This document shows, in pieces, positions 52,167-60,849 of a stretch of DNA of 64,000 bases. The notes beneath the pieces were generated by a model. That model was given only the letters and a program-made list of their open reading frames with translations, was not told the origin of the DNA and did no database searches. Position 1 is the stretch's first letter. Each line of letters opens with the position of its first letter. Source of the stretch: Sphingomonas sp. JUb134 (GTDB lineage: Bacteria; Pseudomonadota; Alphaproteobacteria; Sphingomonadales; Sphingomonadaceae); assembly GCF_004341505.2 (NCBI RefSeq), contig NZ_SLYP02000001.1, forward strand, positions 2,566,501-2,630,500. The letters are read 5' to 3'. The position numbers and the translations under genes were made by a program.

Positions 52167-52823
52167 ATGCCCGAAGTCATCTTTCCCGGCCCGGAAGGGC
52201 GCCTCGAAGGTCGTTTTGCCCCCGCTCCGCGCCCGCGCGCACCCGTGGCGATGATCCTCCACCCGCATCCCAACGCCGGGGGCACGATGAACAACCGCAT
52301 CGTGCAGGAGCTCTACAAGACCTTCCAGCGCCGCGGCTTTGCGACGCTGCGCTTCAACTTCCGCGGCGTCGGCAAGAGCCAGGGCACGTTCGACAACGGC
52401 GTCGGCGAGCTGTCGGACGCGGCTTCCGCGCTCGACTGGGTGCAGAGCTTCCATCCCGAAGCGCAGACGACCTGGGTCGCAGGCTTCGGTTTCGGCGCAT
52501 GGATCGGCATGCAGCTGCTGATGCGCCGTCCCGAGATCCGCGGCTTCATCTCGATCGCGCCGCCGGCGAACATGTTCGACTTCACCTTCCTGGCCCCCTG
52601 CCCCTCCTCGGGCATCATCATCCAGGGTGAGGCGGACGAGGTTGTGACGCCGGCTGCGACCCAGAAGCTGGTGGACAAGCTGCGCACCCAAAAGCACATC
52701 ACCATCCACCACGACGTGATCCCCGGCGCGAACCACTTCTTCGAGCACGAGATGCCGGAGCTGATGGGCAGCGTGGACCGCTATCTCGACATGCGGCTCG
52801 ATCCGAACTCGCCGATCCGCTGA
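52167..52823 (+). CDS. Alpha/beta hydrolase-fold protein lacking the nucleophile Ser
   Basis: A 218-residue protein of the COG2945-like alpha/beta hydrolase type. HPHPNAGGTMNNRIVQELY and LRFNFRGVGKSQGTFDNG are typical, and the Asp (GEADEVVTPA) and His (PGANHFFEHEM) positions are kept, but the nucleophile elbow reads AGFGFGAWIG, with Gly where Ser should be. It may therefore be catalytically dead or use another residue. AGGAAG lies before the ATG. Confidence 0.87.
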   Translation: MPEVIFPGPEGRLEGRFAPAPRPRAPVAMILHPHPNAGGTMNNRIVQELYKTFQRRGFATLRFNFRGVGKSQGTFDNGVGELSDAASALDWVQSFHPEAQTTWVAGFGFGAWIGMQLLMRRPEIRGFISIAPPANMFDFTFLAPCPSSGIIIQGEADEVVTPAATQKLVDKLRTQKHITIHHDVIPGANHFFEHEMPELMGSVDRYLDMRLDPNSPIR

Positions 52824-52912
52824 CCTGCAAGCCCGGGGGCGCCACGCGTCCCCGGGGGCCGCTTCCAACACATGATTGCGGCGCCTGCGCGCGCGGTGTA
52901 GGCGCGCCTGCA

Positions 52913-53692
52913 ATGCGCGCGGCGTCCGATCCCATTTCGTCGTATCGCGCGTCCCGCCGGCCCCGCACGATCGCGTTGCTGCTGGCGGTCGGGATCAACG
53001 TCCTGATCCTGATCATGCTGCTGACACTCGCGCCGCGGCTGTTGCCGCCCCCGCCGCCCGAGGCTGTGCCCCCCGTCTTCGACATCACCCCCGATCCGCC
53101 CCAGACCCAGGCCGCCGGCGACCCCGAGGTGCCGAAGACCGGCGGCGGCGCGACAGCACGCAGCCGCCCCAAGGACGCGGTGACGGCACCGCCACCGCCG
53201 CCCAGCGCCCCACCCGCGCCGCAGCCCACCCCCAGCATGCTGGTCCTGAGCAGCGAGGATTTCGCCGCCTCCGACATCGGCGCGATCCGATCGAAGCAGG
53301 GTGCCGAACTTGCCGACAGCGGTGCGGCGAACGACGGCGGCGATGCTGCAGACAGCGGTGCAGCCTATGGTCCGGGCGAAGGACCCGGCGGCGAGCGGCT
53401 GTACCGGGCGGAATGGTATCGCCGGCCGACCGACCGGGAGCTCGGCGCCTATATGCCGCCGCAGGGCGCGCCTGCCGGCGCCTGGGCGGAAATCGCCTGT
53501 CGCACCCTCGCCGACTATCGCGTCGAGGACTGCCGCGAACTGGGCGACTCTCCGCGGGGATCGCGGCTGGCGGGCGCCATCCGCCAGGCCGCATGGCAGT
53601 TCCGCGTCCGCCCGCCACGGGTCGGCGGAAAGCCGATGATCGGCGCCTGGGTCCGCATCCGCATCGACTTCACCCAGCGTCCCCAGCCCTAG
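52913..53692 (+). CDS. TonB-like proline-rich periplasmic protein
   Basis: A 259-residue protein with one N-terminal transmembrane helix (TIALLLAVGINVLILIMLLTL), a Pro-rich periplasmic spacer (PPPPPEAVPPVF and PPPPPSAPPAPQPTP), and a C-terminal domain (ADYRVEDCRELGDSPRGS to GAWVRIRIDFTQ) similar to TonB C-terminal folds. TonB transmits proton-motive force to outer-membrane receptors; no ExbB or ExbD genes are adjacent, so it may act with distant partners or have another role. Confidence 0.78.
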   Translation: MRAASDPISSYRASRRPRTIALLLAVGINVLILIMLLTLAPRLLPPPPPEAVPPVFDITPDPPQTQAAGDPEVPKTGGGATARSRPKDAVTAPPPPPSAPPAPQPTPSMLVLSSEDFAASDIGAIRSKQGAELADSGAANDGGDAADSGAAYGPGEGPGGERLYRAEWYRRPTDRELGAYMPPQGAPAGAWAEIACRTLADYRVEDCRELGDSPRGSRLAGAIRQAAWQFRVRPPRVGGKPMIGAWVRIRIDFTQRPQP

Positions 53693-53740
53693 CGTCGCTC
53701 CGGCGTTGTGCCGGCGGCGGGCGCCGCATAGACTGGGGGA

Positions 53741-54529
53741 ATGGAAAGCCTGCTCGCACTCTTCTCCGACCCGACGGCCTGGGCCGCGCTGATCGCGCTC
53801 GTGGTGATGGAGGTGGTGCTCGGCATCGATAACCTCGTCTTCATCTCGATCCTCTCGAACAAGCTGCCGGAGGAGCAGCGCGCCCGCGCCCGCAAGGTCG
53901 GCATCGGCCTCGCGCTCGGCATGCGGCTCCTCCTGCTTTCGATGATCGCCTGGCTGGTCGGCCTGACGGCGGTGGTCTTCGACCTCGGCATCACCGGGCC
54001 GCTCAACGACTATGGCCAGCCCGCGTTCGAGACCGCCTTCTCCTGGCGCGACCTGATCCTGGTCGCCGGCGGGCTTTTCCTGATCTGGAAGGCGACCAAG
54101 GAGATCCACCACAATGTGGACGCCACGCCGAGCGACGACCTGCTCGACAAGAAGCAGGTGGCGGCGATCACCTTCGGATCGGCGATCGTCCAGATCATCC
54201 TGCTCGACATGGTGTTCTCGATCGATTCGATCCTGACCGCGGTCGGCATGACCGACAATCTCGCGGTGATGATCATCGCCGTGCTCGCCGCCGTCGGCGC
54301 CATGGTGCTGGCGGCCGATCCGCTGGCCAACTTCATCGCGCGCAACCCCACGGTCGTGATGCTCGCGCTCGGCTTCCTGCTGATGATCGGCGCGGTGCTG
54401 ATCGCCGACGGCTTCGGCGTCCATGTGCCCAAGGGGTATATCTACGCGGCGATGGGCTTCTCGGTGCTGGTCGAGCTGCTGAACATGCTCTCGCGCCGTG
54501 CGCAGCAGCGGAAGGGCGAGAAGCACTAG
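53741..54529 (+). CDS. TerC family integral membrane protein
   Basis: A 262-residue inner-membrane protein with about seven to eight hydrophobic segments. Family signatures [15 protein letters not shown] and [17 protein letters not shown] hold the paired acidic residues. TerC homologues are linked to tellurite resistance or to manganese export and metalation of exported proteins. A short Arg/Lys tail ends the protein. It appears monocistronic. Confidence 0.93.
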   Translation: MESLLALFSDPTAWAALIALVVMEVVLGIDNLVFISILSNKLPEEQRARARKVGIGLALGMRLLLLSMIAWLVGLTAVVFDLGITGPLNDYGQPAFETAFSWRDLILVAGGLFLIWKATKEIHHNVDATPSDDLLDKKQVAAITFGSAIVQIILLDMVFSIDSILTAVGMTDNLAVMIIAVLAAVGAMVLAADPLANFIARNPTVVMLALGFLLMIGAVLIADGFGVHVPKGYIYAAMGFSVLVELLNMLSRRAQQRKGEKH

Positions 54530-54585
54530 GGCCGGTCTCCGCCGGGGCGGGCGGGCTGGGTCGTGGACTCTTTAAGCCGCCGTCT

Positions 54586-54610
54586 GGAAACGCCCAGTTG
54601 TTGCCGTTCA
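54586..54610 (+). repeat. Imperfect 25-bp direct repeat, left copy
   Basis: GGAAAC..CCAGTT....GTTCA pattern, 19 of 25 bases identical to the copy at 55772-55796 in the same orientation, flanking the second nitronate monooxygenase gene. Confidence 0.5.
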
Positions 54611-54668
54611 CTCAAATCACTGACGCGCATACAAGCGGACGATCGTTCACGAGGGGAGGTCGGCACTC

Positions 54669-55757
54669 ATGTCCATCATCGACCGGCTCCGGCTCGCTAC
54701 TCCCATAGTTCAAGCGCCGATGGCGGGAGTGGCCACACCTTTGCTGGCAGCGACAGTGTCGAACGCCGGAGCACTCGGATCGATTGGTGTGGGCGCAACC
54801 GACGCGGCCGGTGCACGAATGATGATCGAGGAGGTGCGTGGCCGCACGTCCTGCGCCTTCAACGTCAACCTGTTCGTCCACGGTCGAGCGAAGCCGGATT
54901 CCTCTCGGGAGGCGACGTGGCTGAATTGGCTCGCCCCGTTGTTCGCGGAGTTCGGCGCAGAACCCCCGGCAGCCTTGCGAACCATTTACAAGAGCTTCGC
55001 CGACGATCCCGACATGCTGACGATGCTGCTCGCGCTCGCGCCGCCTGTGGTCAGCTTTCACTTCGGCTTGCCGCCCGCGGACGTGCTGGCGGCGCTGCGA
55101 GCACGGGGTGTCTACCTGATGGCGACCGCTACCAGCCTTGAAGAAGCACGCGCGATCGAGGCGGCAGGAATAGACGCCGTGGTTGCGCAAGGAATCGAGG
55201 CTGGCGGCCATCGTGGCATCTTCGATCCCAACGCGCCCGATGACGCGCTCGGCATGGTCGCGCTGACGCGGCTGCTGGTGCGGAACACGGGGCTGCCGGT
55301 TATCGCTGCCGGGGGGATGATGGACGGGGCGGGCATCGCTGCCGCGCTCGATCTGGGTGCGGCGGCAGCGCAGCTCGGGACGGCGTTCGTGCCATGCCCG
55401 GAGTCCGCCGCCGACGCTGCGTATCGGGCGGCGCTCAGCGGTCCGGGCGCATATCACACGGTTATGACATCGCTTATTTCCGGTCGCCCCGCGCGCGCGC
55501 TGGCCAATCGCTTCACCGCTTTGCGCGAGGAGGTGGGCAATCACAGGCCGCCCGACTACCCCATCGCCTATGATGCCGGAAAGGCTCTTCACGCGGCTGC
55601 TAAGGCTCGGGGCGAGCATGGTTTCGGTGCGCAATGGGCGGGGCAAGGTGCGCCGCTCGCCCGCGCAATGCCCGCCGCTGATCTGGTTCGCACCCTGCGG
55701 GAGGAACTCGCAAGTTGTAGGGCCGGAAACCGTCTGCATTCGCCGGATGCCGTTTAG
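54669..55757 (+). CDS. Nitronate monooxygenase-family flavoenzyme
   Basis: A 362-residue FMN enzyme of the class I nitronate monooxygenase type. PIVQAPMAGVATPLLAATV, FNVNLFVHG, VSFHFGLPP, DAVVAQGIEAGGHRG (catalytic His) and PVIAAGGMMDGAGIAAAL are present. It oxidises alkyl nitronates. Codon usage seems less GC-biased than the neighbours (frequent GGA, GCA, CGA, ATT) and imperfect direct repeats flank it, so gene transfer is possible. GGGGAGG lies 10 bp before the ATG. Confidence 0.9.
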   Translation: MSIIDRLRLATPIVQAPMAGVATPLLAATVSNAGALGSIGVGATDAAGARMMIEEVRGRTSCAFNVNLFVHGRAKPDSSREATWLNWLAPLFAEFGAEPPAALRTIYKSFADDPDMLTMLLALAPPVVSFHFGLPPADVLAALRARGVYLMATATSLEEARAIEAAGIDAVVAQGIEAGGHRGIFDPNAPDDALGMVALTRLLVRNTGLPVIAAGGMMDGAGIAAALDLGAAAAQLGTAFVPCPESAADAAYRAALSGPGAYHTVMTSLISGRPARALANRFTALREEVGNHRPPDYPIAYDAGKALHAAAKARGEHGFGAQWAGQGAPLARAMPAADLVRTLREELASCRAGNRLHSPDAV

Positions 55758-55771
55758 AAACCGGACTGACC

Positions 55772-55796
55772 GGAAACCACCAGTTTCGGTCGTTCA
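55772..55796 (+). repeat. Imperfect 25-bp direct repeat, right copy
   Basis: Right partner of 54586-54610. Its own AAAC..GTTT core can form a small hairpin. It starts 14 bp after the stop of the nitronate monooxygenase gene. Confidence 0.5.
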
Positions 55797-55834
55797 ATGC
55801 TCGCCCGAGAAGCGGTCGTGGATGGTTTCACGCC

Positions 55835-56803
55835 CTAGCCTTCTTCCGCCAGCACCGCCGCATAGGCGTGCGGGTCGACGTTCCCGCCCGACAGCAGCAC
55901 GAGCATGCCTTCCGACGGCGCCAGCTTGCCGGCGAGCAGCGCCGCAAGCCCAACCGCGCCGCCGGGCTCCACCACCAGGCGTAGCTGGCGCGCGGCCCAG
56001 CGCTGGGCGTGGCGGACCTCGGCTTCGCTGACGGCGACGCCGGTCGCGCCGCGGCGCGCGATCACCTCGAAGGTGAGCGGCGACACCCGCTGCGTCTGGA
56101 GCGCGTCGCATGCGGTGTCCGGCGCGTCCGGCGCCACCGGTTCGATCCAGCCGGCCTCCAGCGAGGCACGCATGTCGTCCCAGCCCTCCGGCTCGACCAC
56201 CGCCAGTTCCGCGTCCGGCAGGGCAAGCGCGAGGCCGGCGGCCAGGCCGCCACCGCCGCAGGGCGTCACCACGTGGCGCACGGACCCTAGACCCTGCGCC
56301 TCCATCTGCTGCGCGGCCTCGATGCCGGCGCTCCCCTGCCCCTCGATCACCCAAGGATCGTCGAAGCTCGGCACCAGCGTCGCGCCGCGCGCGGCGGCGA
56401 GTTCGCCCGCGATCCGCTCGCGGCTTTCGCTGCGGCGGTCGTAGCGCACCACCTCGGCACCGAGCGCCAGCGTCGCCTCCCGCTTCACCTCCGGCGCGTC
56501 GGCCGGCATGACGATCGTCGCCGGCATCCGCAGCCGCCGCGCCGCCCAGGCGACTCCCTGCGCGTGATTCCCCGACGAGAAGGCGACGACACCCCGCGCG
56601 CGAGCCGCTTCGTCGAGCGCGGTCAGGCGATGCCAGGCGCCACGGACCTTGAACGCACCGATCGGCTGAAGCGATTCGGCCTTGAACGCGACCCGGCGCC
56701 CGCGGATTTCGGCCATTAAAAGCGGTGTCGGGGGAAGGATTTGGGCGATCTTTGCAGCCGCGTCCCGCACTCCGGCGCGTGTGGGCTGTCGCACGATGGT
56801 CAC
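55835..56803 (-). CDS. PLP-dependent threonine/serine dehydratase
   Basis: A 322-residue fold-type II PLP enzyme. PLP lysine is in PIGAFKVRGAW, followed by VAFSSGNHAQGVAWAA, the glycine phosphate loop CGGGGLAAGLAL and the late SGGNVDP. It deaminates threonine or serine, or racemises serine; it lacks a C-terminal ACT domain, so is probably a catabolic form. Start is GTG at 56803 with GGAG 8 bp upstream. Divergent from the ODC gene across 144 bp. Confidence 0.92.
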   Translation of the reverse strand: MTIVRQPTRAGVRDAAAKIAQILPPTPLLMAEIRGRRVAFKAESLQPIGAFKVRGAWHRLTALDEAARARGVVAFSSGNHAQGVAWAARRLRMPATIVMPADAPEVKREATLALGAEVVRYDRRSESRERIAGELAAARGATLVPSFDDPWVIEGQGSAGIEAAQQMEAQGLGSVRHVVTPCGGGGLAAGLALALPDAELAVVEPEGWDDMRASLEAGWIEPVAPDAPDTACDALQTQRVSPLTFEVIARRGATGVAVSEAEVRHAQRWAARQLRLVVEPGGAVGLAALLAGKLAPSEGMLVLLSGGNVDPHAYAAVLAEEG

Positions 56804-56841
56804 ATTTCGTCTCCGCAGCGGCCGTGATGCGAGTCAGGCGC

Positions 56842-56870
56842 TTTACACGCCGGTTCACCGACCCTATGTG
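56842..56870 (+). promoter_or_regulatory. Sigma-70-like promoter for the ornithine decarboxylase gene
   Basis: TTTACA (-35) and TATGTG (-10) separated by 17 bp; a start near 56877 would give a leader of about 70 nt. The leader can pair GCTGCC (56879-56884) with GGCAGC (56906-56911). Confidence 0.5.
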
Positions 56871-56947
56871 CGCCATCCGCTGCCCCATGGGACTTCCAAC
56901 CGCAAGGCAGCTCTTGTGTCGAACTACCCCGTTGGAGGTCCCTTGAA

Positions 56948-58177
56948 TTGGCCGAACACCATAGCGCGCTGGGGCTAGCAATCGCCCACTCTGACGTCGT
57001 CCGCGGCGTCGACATCGCCCAGCGTGCCCCGGTCCAGCCGGTAACGCTCGTCCGTCCGCACGCCGCGCGTCGGGCCGCCCGATTCTTCGTCGAGAAGTTT
57101 CCGGGCCGGTCGATGTATGCGGTGAAGGCGAACCCGTCGCCGGATCTGCTGCAGATCCTGTGGGACAGCGGCATCACGCATTTCGACGTCGCCTCGATCG
57201 CCGAGGTGCGGCTCGTCTCGCGCACGCTTCCGGAAGCGACCCTGTGCTTCATGCACCCGGTCAAGGCCGAGGAAGCGATCGCCGAGGCGTATTTCACCCA
57301 CGGCGTGCGCGTCTTCTCGCTCGACACGACCGAGGAGCTGGAAAAGATCGTCCGTGCGACCCGCGGCGCCGAGGACCTGACGCTGTGCGTCCGGCTGCGC
57401 GTGTCGTCGGATCACTCGAAGCTGAGCCTCGCGTCGAAGTTCGGCGCGGCGCCGCACGAGGCGAAGGAACTGCTGTTCGCGGCACGCCAGGCGGCGGACG
57501 CGCTCGGCATCTGCTTCCATGTCGGCAGCCAGGCGATGTCGCCGGAAGCCTATGCCAATGCGATGGAGCGCGTGCGCGCCGCTATCGTCGAGGCAGCCGT
57601 GACGGTGGACGTGATCGACGTGGGCGGCGGTTTCCCTTCGACCTACCCGGGCATGGAGCCGCCGCCGCTGGAGCGCTATTTCGAGACCATCCACCGCGCG
57701 TTCGAAAGCCTGCCGGTGTCCTATTCGGCCGAGCTGTGGGCCGAGCCGGGCCGGGCGCTCTGCGCCGAGTACAGCTCGCTGGTGGTGCGCGTCGAGAAGC
57801 GCCGCGGGGCCGAGCTCTACATCAACGACGGTGCCTATGGCGCGTTGTTCGATGCGGCGCACATCGGCTGGCGCTTTCCGGTGCAGCTCCTGCGCGAGCC
57901 GGAGTCGGACGCCAAGGACGTGGGCTTCAGCTTCTACGGGCCGACCTGCGACGACATGGACCACATGGCGGGTCCGTTCGAGCTGCCGGCGGACATCCGG
58001 GCGGGCGACTATGTCGAGATCGGCATGCTCGGCGCCTATGGCTGTGCGATGCGGACGGCGTTCAACGGCTTCGGTTCGGAAGAGACGGTGATCGTCACCG
58101 ACGAGCCGATGGCCTCGCTCTACGTCGCGCTGGAAGCGGCCGAACGCGCGAAGCGCTCGAACGTCATCAAGCTTTAA
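56948..58177 (+). CDS. Ornithine/lysine decarboxylase (fold III PLP enzyme)
   Basis: A 409-residue decarboxylase making putrescine (or cadaverine). PLP lysine is in MYAVKANPSPDLL, with HVGSQAMSPEAY, DVIDVGGGFPSTYPGM, WAEPGRALCA and the active-site GPTCDDMDHM (Cys and Asp across the dimer). The start is TTG at 56948 with GGAGG nine bases upstream. It is followed by the DHS-like gene, so the two probably form a polyamine pathway. Confidence 0.92.
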   Translation: MAEHHSALGLAIAHSDVVRGVDIAQRAPVQPVTLVRPHAARRAARFFVEKFPGRSMYAVKANPSPDLLQILWDSGITHFDVASIAEVRLVSRTLPEATLCFMHPVKAEEAIAEAYFTHGVRVFSLDTTEELEKIVRATRGAEDLTLCVRLRVSSDHSKLSLASKFGAAPHEAKELLFAARQAADALGICFHVGSQAMSPEAYANAMERVRAAIVEAAVTVDVIDVGGGFPSTYPGMEPPPLERYFETIHRAFESLPVSYSAELWAEPGRALCAEYSSLVVRVEKRRGAELYINDGAYGALFDAAHIGWRFPVQLLREPESDAKDVGFSFYGPTCDDMDHMAGPFELPADIRAGDYVEIGMLGAYGCAMRTAFNGFGSEETVIVTDEPMASLYVALEAAERAKRSNVIKL

Positions 58178-58199
58178 CGGCCGCAAGGCCTACCTATAT

Positions 58200-58230
58200 G
58201 GGCGGCGGGCGCTGACGGCCTCCGCCGCCC
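58200..58230 (+). terminator. Hairpin between ODC and DHS-like genes
   Basis: GGGCGGCGG and CCGCCGCCC form a perfect 9-bp stem with a 13-nt loop, followed by TTGACGGG rather than a T-run. Could be partial terminator, attenuator or mRNA stabiliser. Confidence 0.4.
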
Positions 58231-58286
58231 TTGACGGGTTTCGTGCGTCCCCTTGAACGACGCCGGTCCTGACTATTGGGAACATC

Positions 58287-59345
58287 ATGACCGACACCAA
58301 GATCAACGACAAGCGCAAGGCTGAGCTGCTCTCGTCCGTCGTCGAGCACATCGACATCAAGAGCTTCGACGCGCGTCCGATCATCGATTCGATGCAGAAG
58401 ATGAGCTTCACCAGCCGCGACCTGGCGCGCGCGACCGGCATCTACAACCAGATGCTGGAAGACCCGAACTGCTCGATTTTCCTGGTGATCGCGGGCTCGA
58501 CCTCGGCCGCCGGCTGCATGGACCTCTATGCCGAGCTGGTGCGCAACAACATGGTGGACGGCATCGTCGCGACCGGCGCGACCATCGTCGACATGGATTT
58601 CTTCGAGGGCCTCGGCCACAAGCACTATCAGGCGCTGGAGATCCCCGACGACGACACGCTGCGCTCGCTCTACATCGACCGCATCTACGACACCTACATC
58701 GACGAGGAAGACCTCCAGAACGTCGACCACACGATCTTCGAGATCGCCGAGACGCTGGAGCCCCGCGCCTACAGCTCGCGCGCGTTCATCCGCGAGATGG
58801 GCAAGTATCTCGTCGAGCACGGCAAGAAGGAGAACAGCCTCGTCAAGCTCGCCTACGAGCATGACGTGCCGATCTTCTGCCCGGCGTTCACCGATAGCTC
58901 GGCGGGCTTCGGCCTCGTGAAGCACCAGGTCGACGCGATGAAGGCGGGCAAGCCCTACCTCACCATCGACTCGATCGCGGACTTCCGCGAGCTGACCGAC
59001 ATCAAGATCGCAGCCGGCACCACCGGCCTGCTGATGATCGGCGGCGGCGTGCCGAAGAACTTCATCCAGGACACGGTCGTCTGCGCGGAAATCCTGGGCC
59101 ACGACGACGTCGAAGTGCACAAGTACGCGGTGCAGATCACCGTCGCCGACGTGCGCGACGGCGCCTGCTCGTCCTCGACCCTCCAGGAGGCGGCGAGCTG
59201 GGGCAAGGTCAACACGGGCATCGAGCAGATGGTGTTCGCGGAAGCGGGCTCGGTCATGCCGCTGCTGGCGTCCGACGCCTATCACCGTGGCCACTGGAAG
59301 AACCGTGCGAAGCGCGGCTGGGCCAAGCTGTTCGGCGGCAAGTAA
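58287..59345 (+). CDS. Deoxyhypusine synthase-like protein (probable homospermidine synthase)
   Basis: A 352-residue member of the deoxyhypusine synthase family, which in bacteria lacks eIF5A as target. The NAD and spermidine motifs VIAGSTSAAGCMDL, GIVATGATIVDMDFFEGL, CPAFTDSSAGFG and the catalytic-Lys motif EAASWGKVNTG (Lys equivalent to the DHS enzyme-imine lysine) are present. Next to ODC this suggests transfer of an aminobutyl group to putrescine, giving homospermidine; an alternative is a guanidinated polyamine synthase. A strong terminator follows. Confidence 0.83.
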   Translation: MTDTKINDKRKAELLSSVVEHIDIKSFDARPIIDSMQKMSFTSRDLARATGIYNQMLEDPNCSIFLVIAGSTSAAGCMDLYAELVRNNMVDGIVATGATIVDMDFFEGLGHKHYQALEIPDDDTLRSLYIDRIYDTYIDEEDLQNVDHTIFEIAETLEPRAYSSRAFIREMGKYLVEHGKKENSLVKLAYEHDVPIFCPAFTDSSAGFGLVKHQVDAMKAGKPYLTIDSIADFRELTDIKIAAGTTGLLMIGGGVPKNFIQDTVVCAEILGHDDVEVHKYAVQITVADVRDGACSSSTLQEAASWGKVNTGIEQMVFAEAGSVMPLLASDAYHRGHWKNRAKRGWAKLFGGK

Positions 59346-59368
59346 GCCGGTCCGACTGGAAGGAACGA

Positions 59369-59399
59369 ACCCGCCCGGGCATGTCCCGGGCGGGTTTTT
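59369..59399 (+). terminator. Rho-independent terminator after the DHS-like gene
   Basis: CCCGCCCGGG (59370-59379) pairs perfectly with CCCGGGCGGG (59385-59394) around CATGT and is followed by TTTTTC. Confidence 0.95.
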
Positions 59400-59449
59400 C
59401 TTTGGGCTTCGTCGCGGTACCTGTCGTTCCAAAGACAGGGAGAGGCACC

Positions 59450-60433
59450 ATGACGATCGACCGCCGCACGCTGCTCGGCACCGCACTCGCGCTGCCGGTC
59501 GCCGCCGCCGCCAGCCAGGGCGCGCAGGCACAGACCCGCACGGGCATGACGCCGTGGCCGCCGGCGGAGCACTTCCGGCTGTGGCCCGGCAAGGCACCGG
59601 GCGCGCCGGCCAAGCTCCCTACCCCCAGGCCCGAGATGAGCGGCAACCCGGCGCAACCGGAACTGTGGATGCGCGGCACCGCCGATCCGATCGTGGCGGT
59701 GTTCCGGCCGGAGCGGCCGGATGGTCGCGCGGTGCTGTCGATCCCGGGCGGCGGCTATGGCTTCGTCTCGCTGGAGAACGAAGGAATCGACGTCGCCAGC
59801 GTGCTCAATCCGCTGGGCGTCACCGTGTTCGTGCTGAGCTATCGCCTGCCGGGGGACGGCTGGGCCAACCGCGCGGACGTGCCGCTGCAGGACGCGCAGC
59901 GCGCGATGCGGCTGATCCGCGCCAATGCCGGGCGCTATGGGATCGATCCCGCCAAGCTCGGCGTGCTCGGCTTTTCGGCGGGCGGGCACCTGGCCGCATC
60001 GCTGACCGTCGGCCATAACGACCGGATCTACACGCCGGTGGATGCGGCCGACCGCCAGTCCGCTCGCCCGGCCTATTCCGGCCTCGTCTATCCCGTGACC
60101 AGCCTCTCCAGGCCGGGGACCCATAGCGGGTCGGGCAATAACCTGCTCGGGCCGAACCCGGACGAGGCGACCCGCCGCCGCTATGACACGCCGCCGCGCA
60201 TCACGGGCGCGACCCCGCCCCTGTTCCTGGTCCATGCCATCGACGACCCGCTGGTGCCGCTGGAGCAGAGCCTGGACGTGCTCGCCGCCGCCCGCGCCGC
60301 CAAGGTGCCGGTGGAGGTGCATTTCTTTGAAAAGGGCGGGCACGGCTTCGGCGCGAAGCACCTGCCGGAAACAGCGCCCGGGCGCGGCTGGCTCCGATTG
60401 TTCGACCTTTGGATGCAGCCACACCTCAGCTGA
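59450..60433 (+). CDS. Exported alpha/beta hydrolase (esterase/BD-FAE type)
   Basis: A 327-residue predicted Tat-exported esterase. The signal (DRRTLLGTALALPVAAAAS) precedes a catalytic domain with oxyanion loop IPGGGYGFVSLEN, nucleophile elbow LGFSAGGHLAASL, Asp in HAIDDPLVPLEQS and His in FFEKGGHGFGA. Similar enzymes deacetylate xylan or cleave feruloyl esters. ATG 59450 has AGGGAGAGG upstream. No carbohydrate operon nearby. Confidence 0.9.
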   Translation: MTIDRRTLLGTALALPVAAAASQGAQAQTRTGMTPWPPAEHFRLWPGKAPGAPAKLPTPRPEMSGNPAQPELWMRGTADPIVAVFRPERPDGRAVLSIPGGGYGFVSLENEGIDVASVLNPLGVTVFVLSYRLPGDGWANRADVPLQDAQRAMRLIRANAGRYGIDPAKLGVLGFSAGGHLAASLTVGHNDRIYTPVDAADRQSARPAYSGLVYPVTSLSRPGTHSGSGNNLLGPNPDEATRRRYDTPPRITGATPPLFLVHAIDDPLVPLEQSLDVLAAARAAKVPVEVHFFEKGGHGFGAKHLPETAPGRGWLRLFDLWMQPHLS

Positions 60434-60549
60434 AGTGCGCGTGGGCCTGGGTCCCAAGCTGGCACAGCCGCGCCGTGCACAGCGTAAACCGCTCGTTTAC
60501 TCGATTTCTTCGTCGCTGGTATTCCGCCGGAAACGACAGGGGAATCGAG

Positions 60550-60819
60550 ATGAAGCTTTCGACCATGATCTGCGTGGCGCTGATCGCTACCGCAAGCACC
60601 CCGGCATCGGCCACCGGTTGGTGGTGGTGGGGTGGTTCCAGCGGCGGCCACACCGGTTCCAGCGGCGGCAACACCGGCTCGACCGGTGGCCACAGCTCCA
60701 CCGGCGGCACTGGTTCGTCGGGCGGCACGCCGGCACCGGTCCCCGAGCCGGCCACCATGCTGCTGCTGGGCGGCGGTGCGGCAGCGCTCGCCTTCGCCCG
60801 CAAGCGCCGCGCGAAGTAA
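60550..60819 (+). CDS. Very small PEP-CTERM protein
   Basis: An 89-residue exported protein with signal peptide (STMICVALIATASTPASA), a WWWWGG segment, a Gly/Ser/Thr/His-rich repeat region, and a classic PEP-CTERM tail: VPEPATMLLLGGGAAALAF followed by basic ARKRRAK. The tail is processed by exosortase, here XrtA, encoded two genes downstream on the opposite strand. Mature protein would be only about 45 residues. Function unknown, perhaps extracellular matrix. Confidence 0.88.
   Translation: MKLSTMICVALIATASTPASATGWWWWGGSSGGHTGSSGGNTGSTGGHSSTGGTGSSGGTPAPVPEPATMLLLGGGAAALAFARKRRAK
60634..60696 (+). repeat. Tandem 21-bp repeats within the PEP-CTERM gene
   Basis: Three 21-bp units (60634-60654, 60655-60675, 60676-60696), the first two differing at a single base. 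Each encodes a seven-residue GSSGG[HN]T- or GSTGGHS-like unit. Confidence 0.8.
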
Positions 60820-60825
60820 TCGGTG

Positions 60826-60843
60826 GGGCGGCTGCGGCCGCCC
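60826..60843. terminator. Hairpin between convergent PEP-CTERM and amidotransferase genes
   Basis: GGGCGGC and GCCGCCC form a 7-bp stem with a TGCG loop. No T-tract, so termination is uncertain. Confidence 0.4.
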
Positions 60844-60849
60844 TGCCCC

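Noticed and set aside
56804..56947. Possible speF-type leader RNA before ornithine decarboxylase
   Set aside because: The predicted leader is only about 70 nt with one weak 6-bp pairing, much shorter than the known alphaproteobacterial speF motif; I cannot support it.
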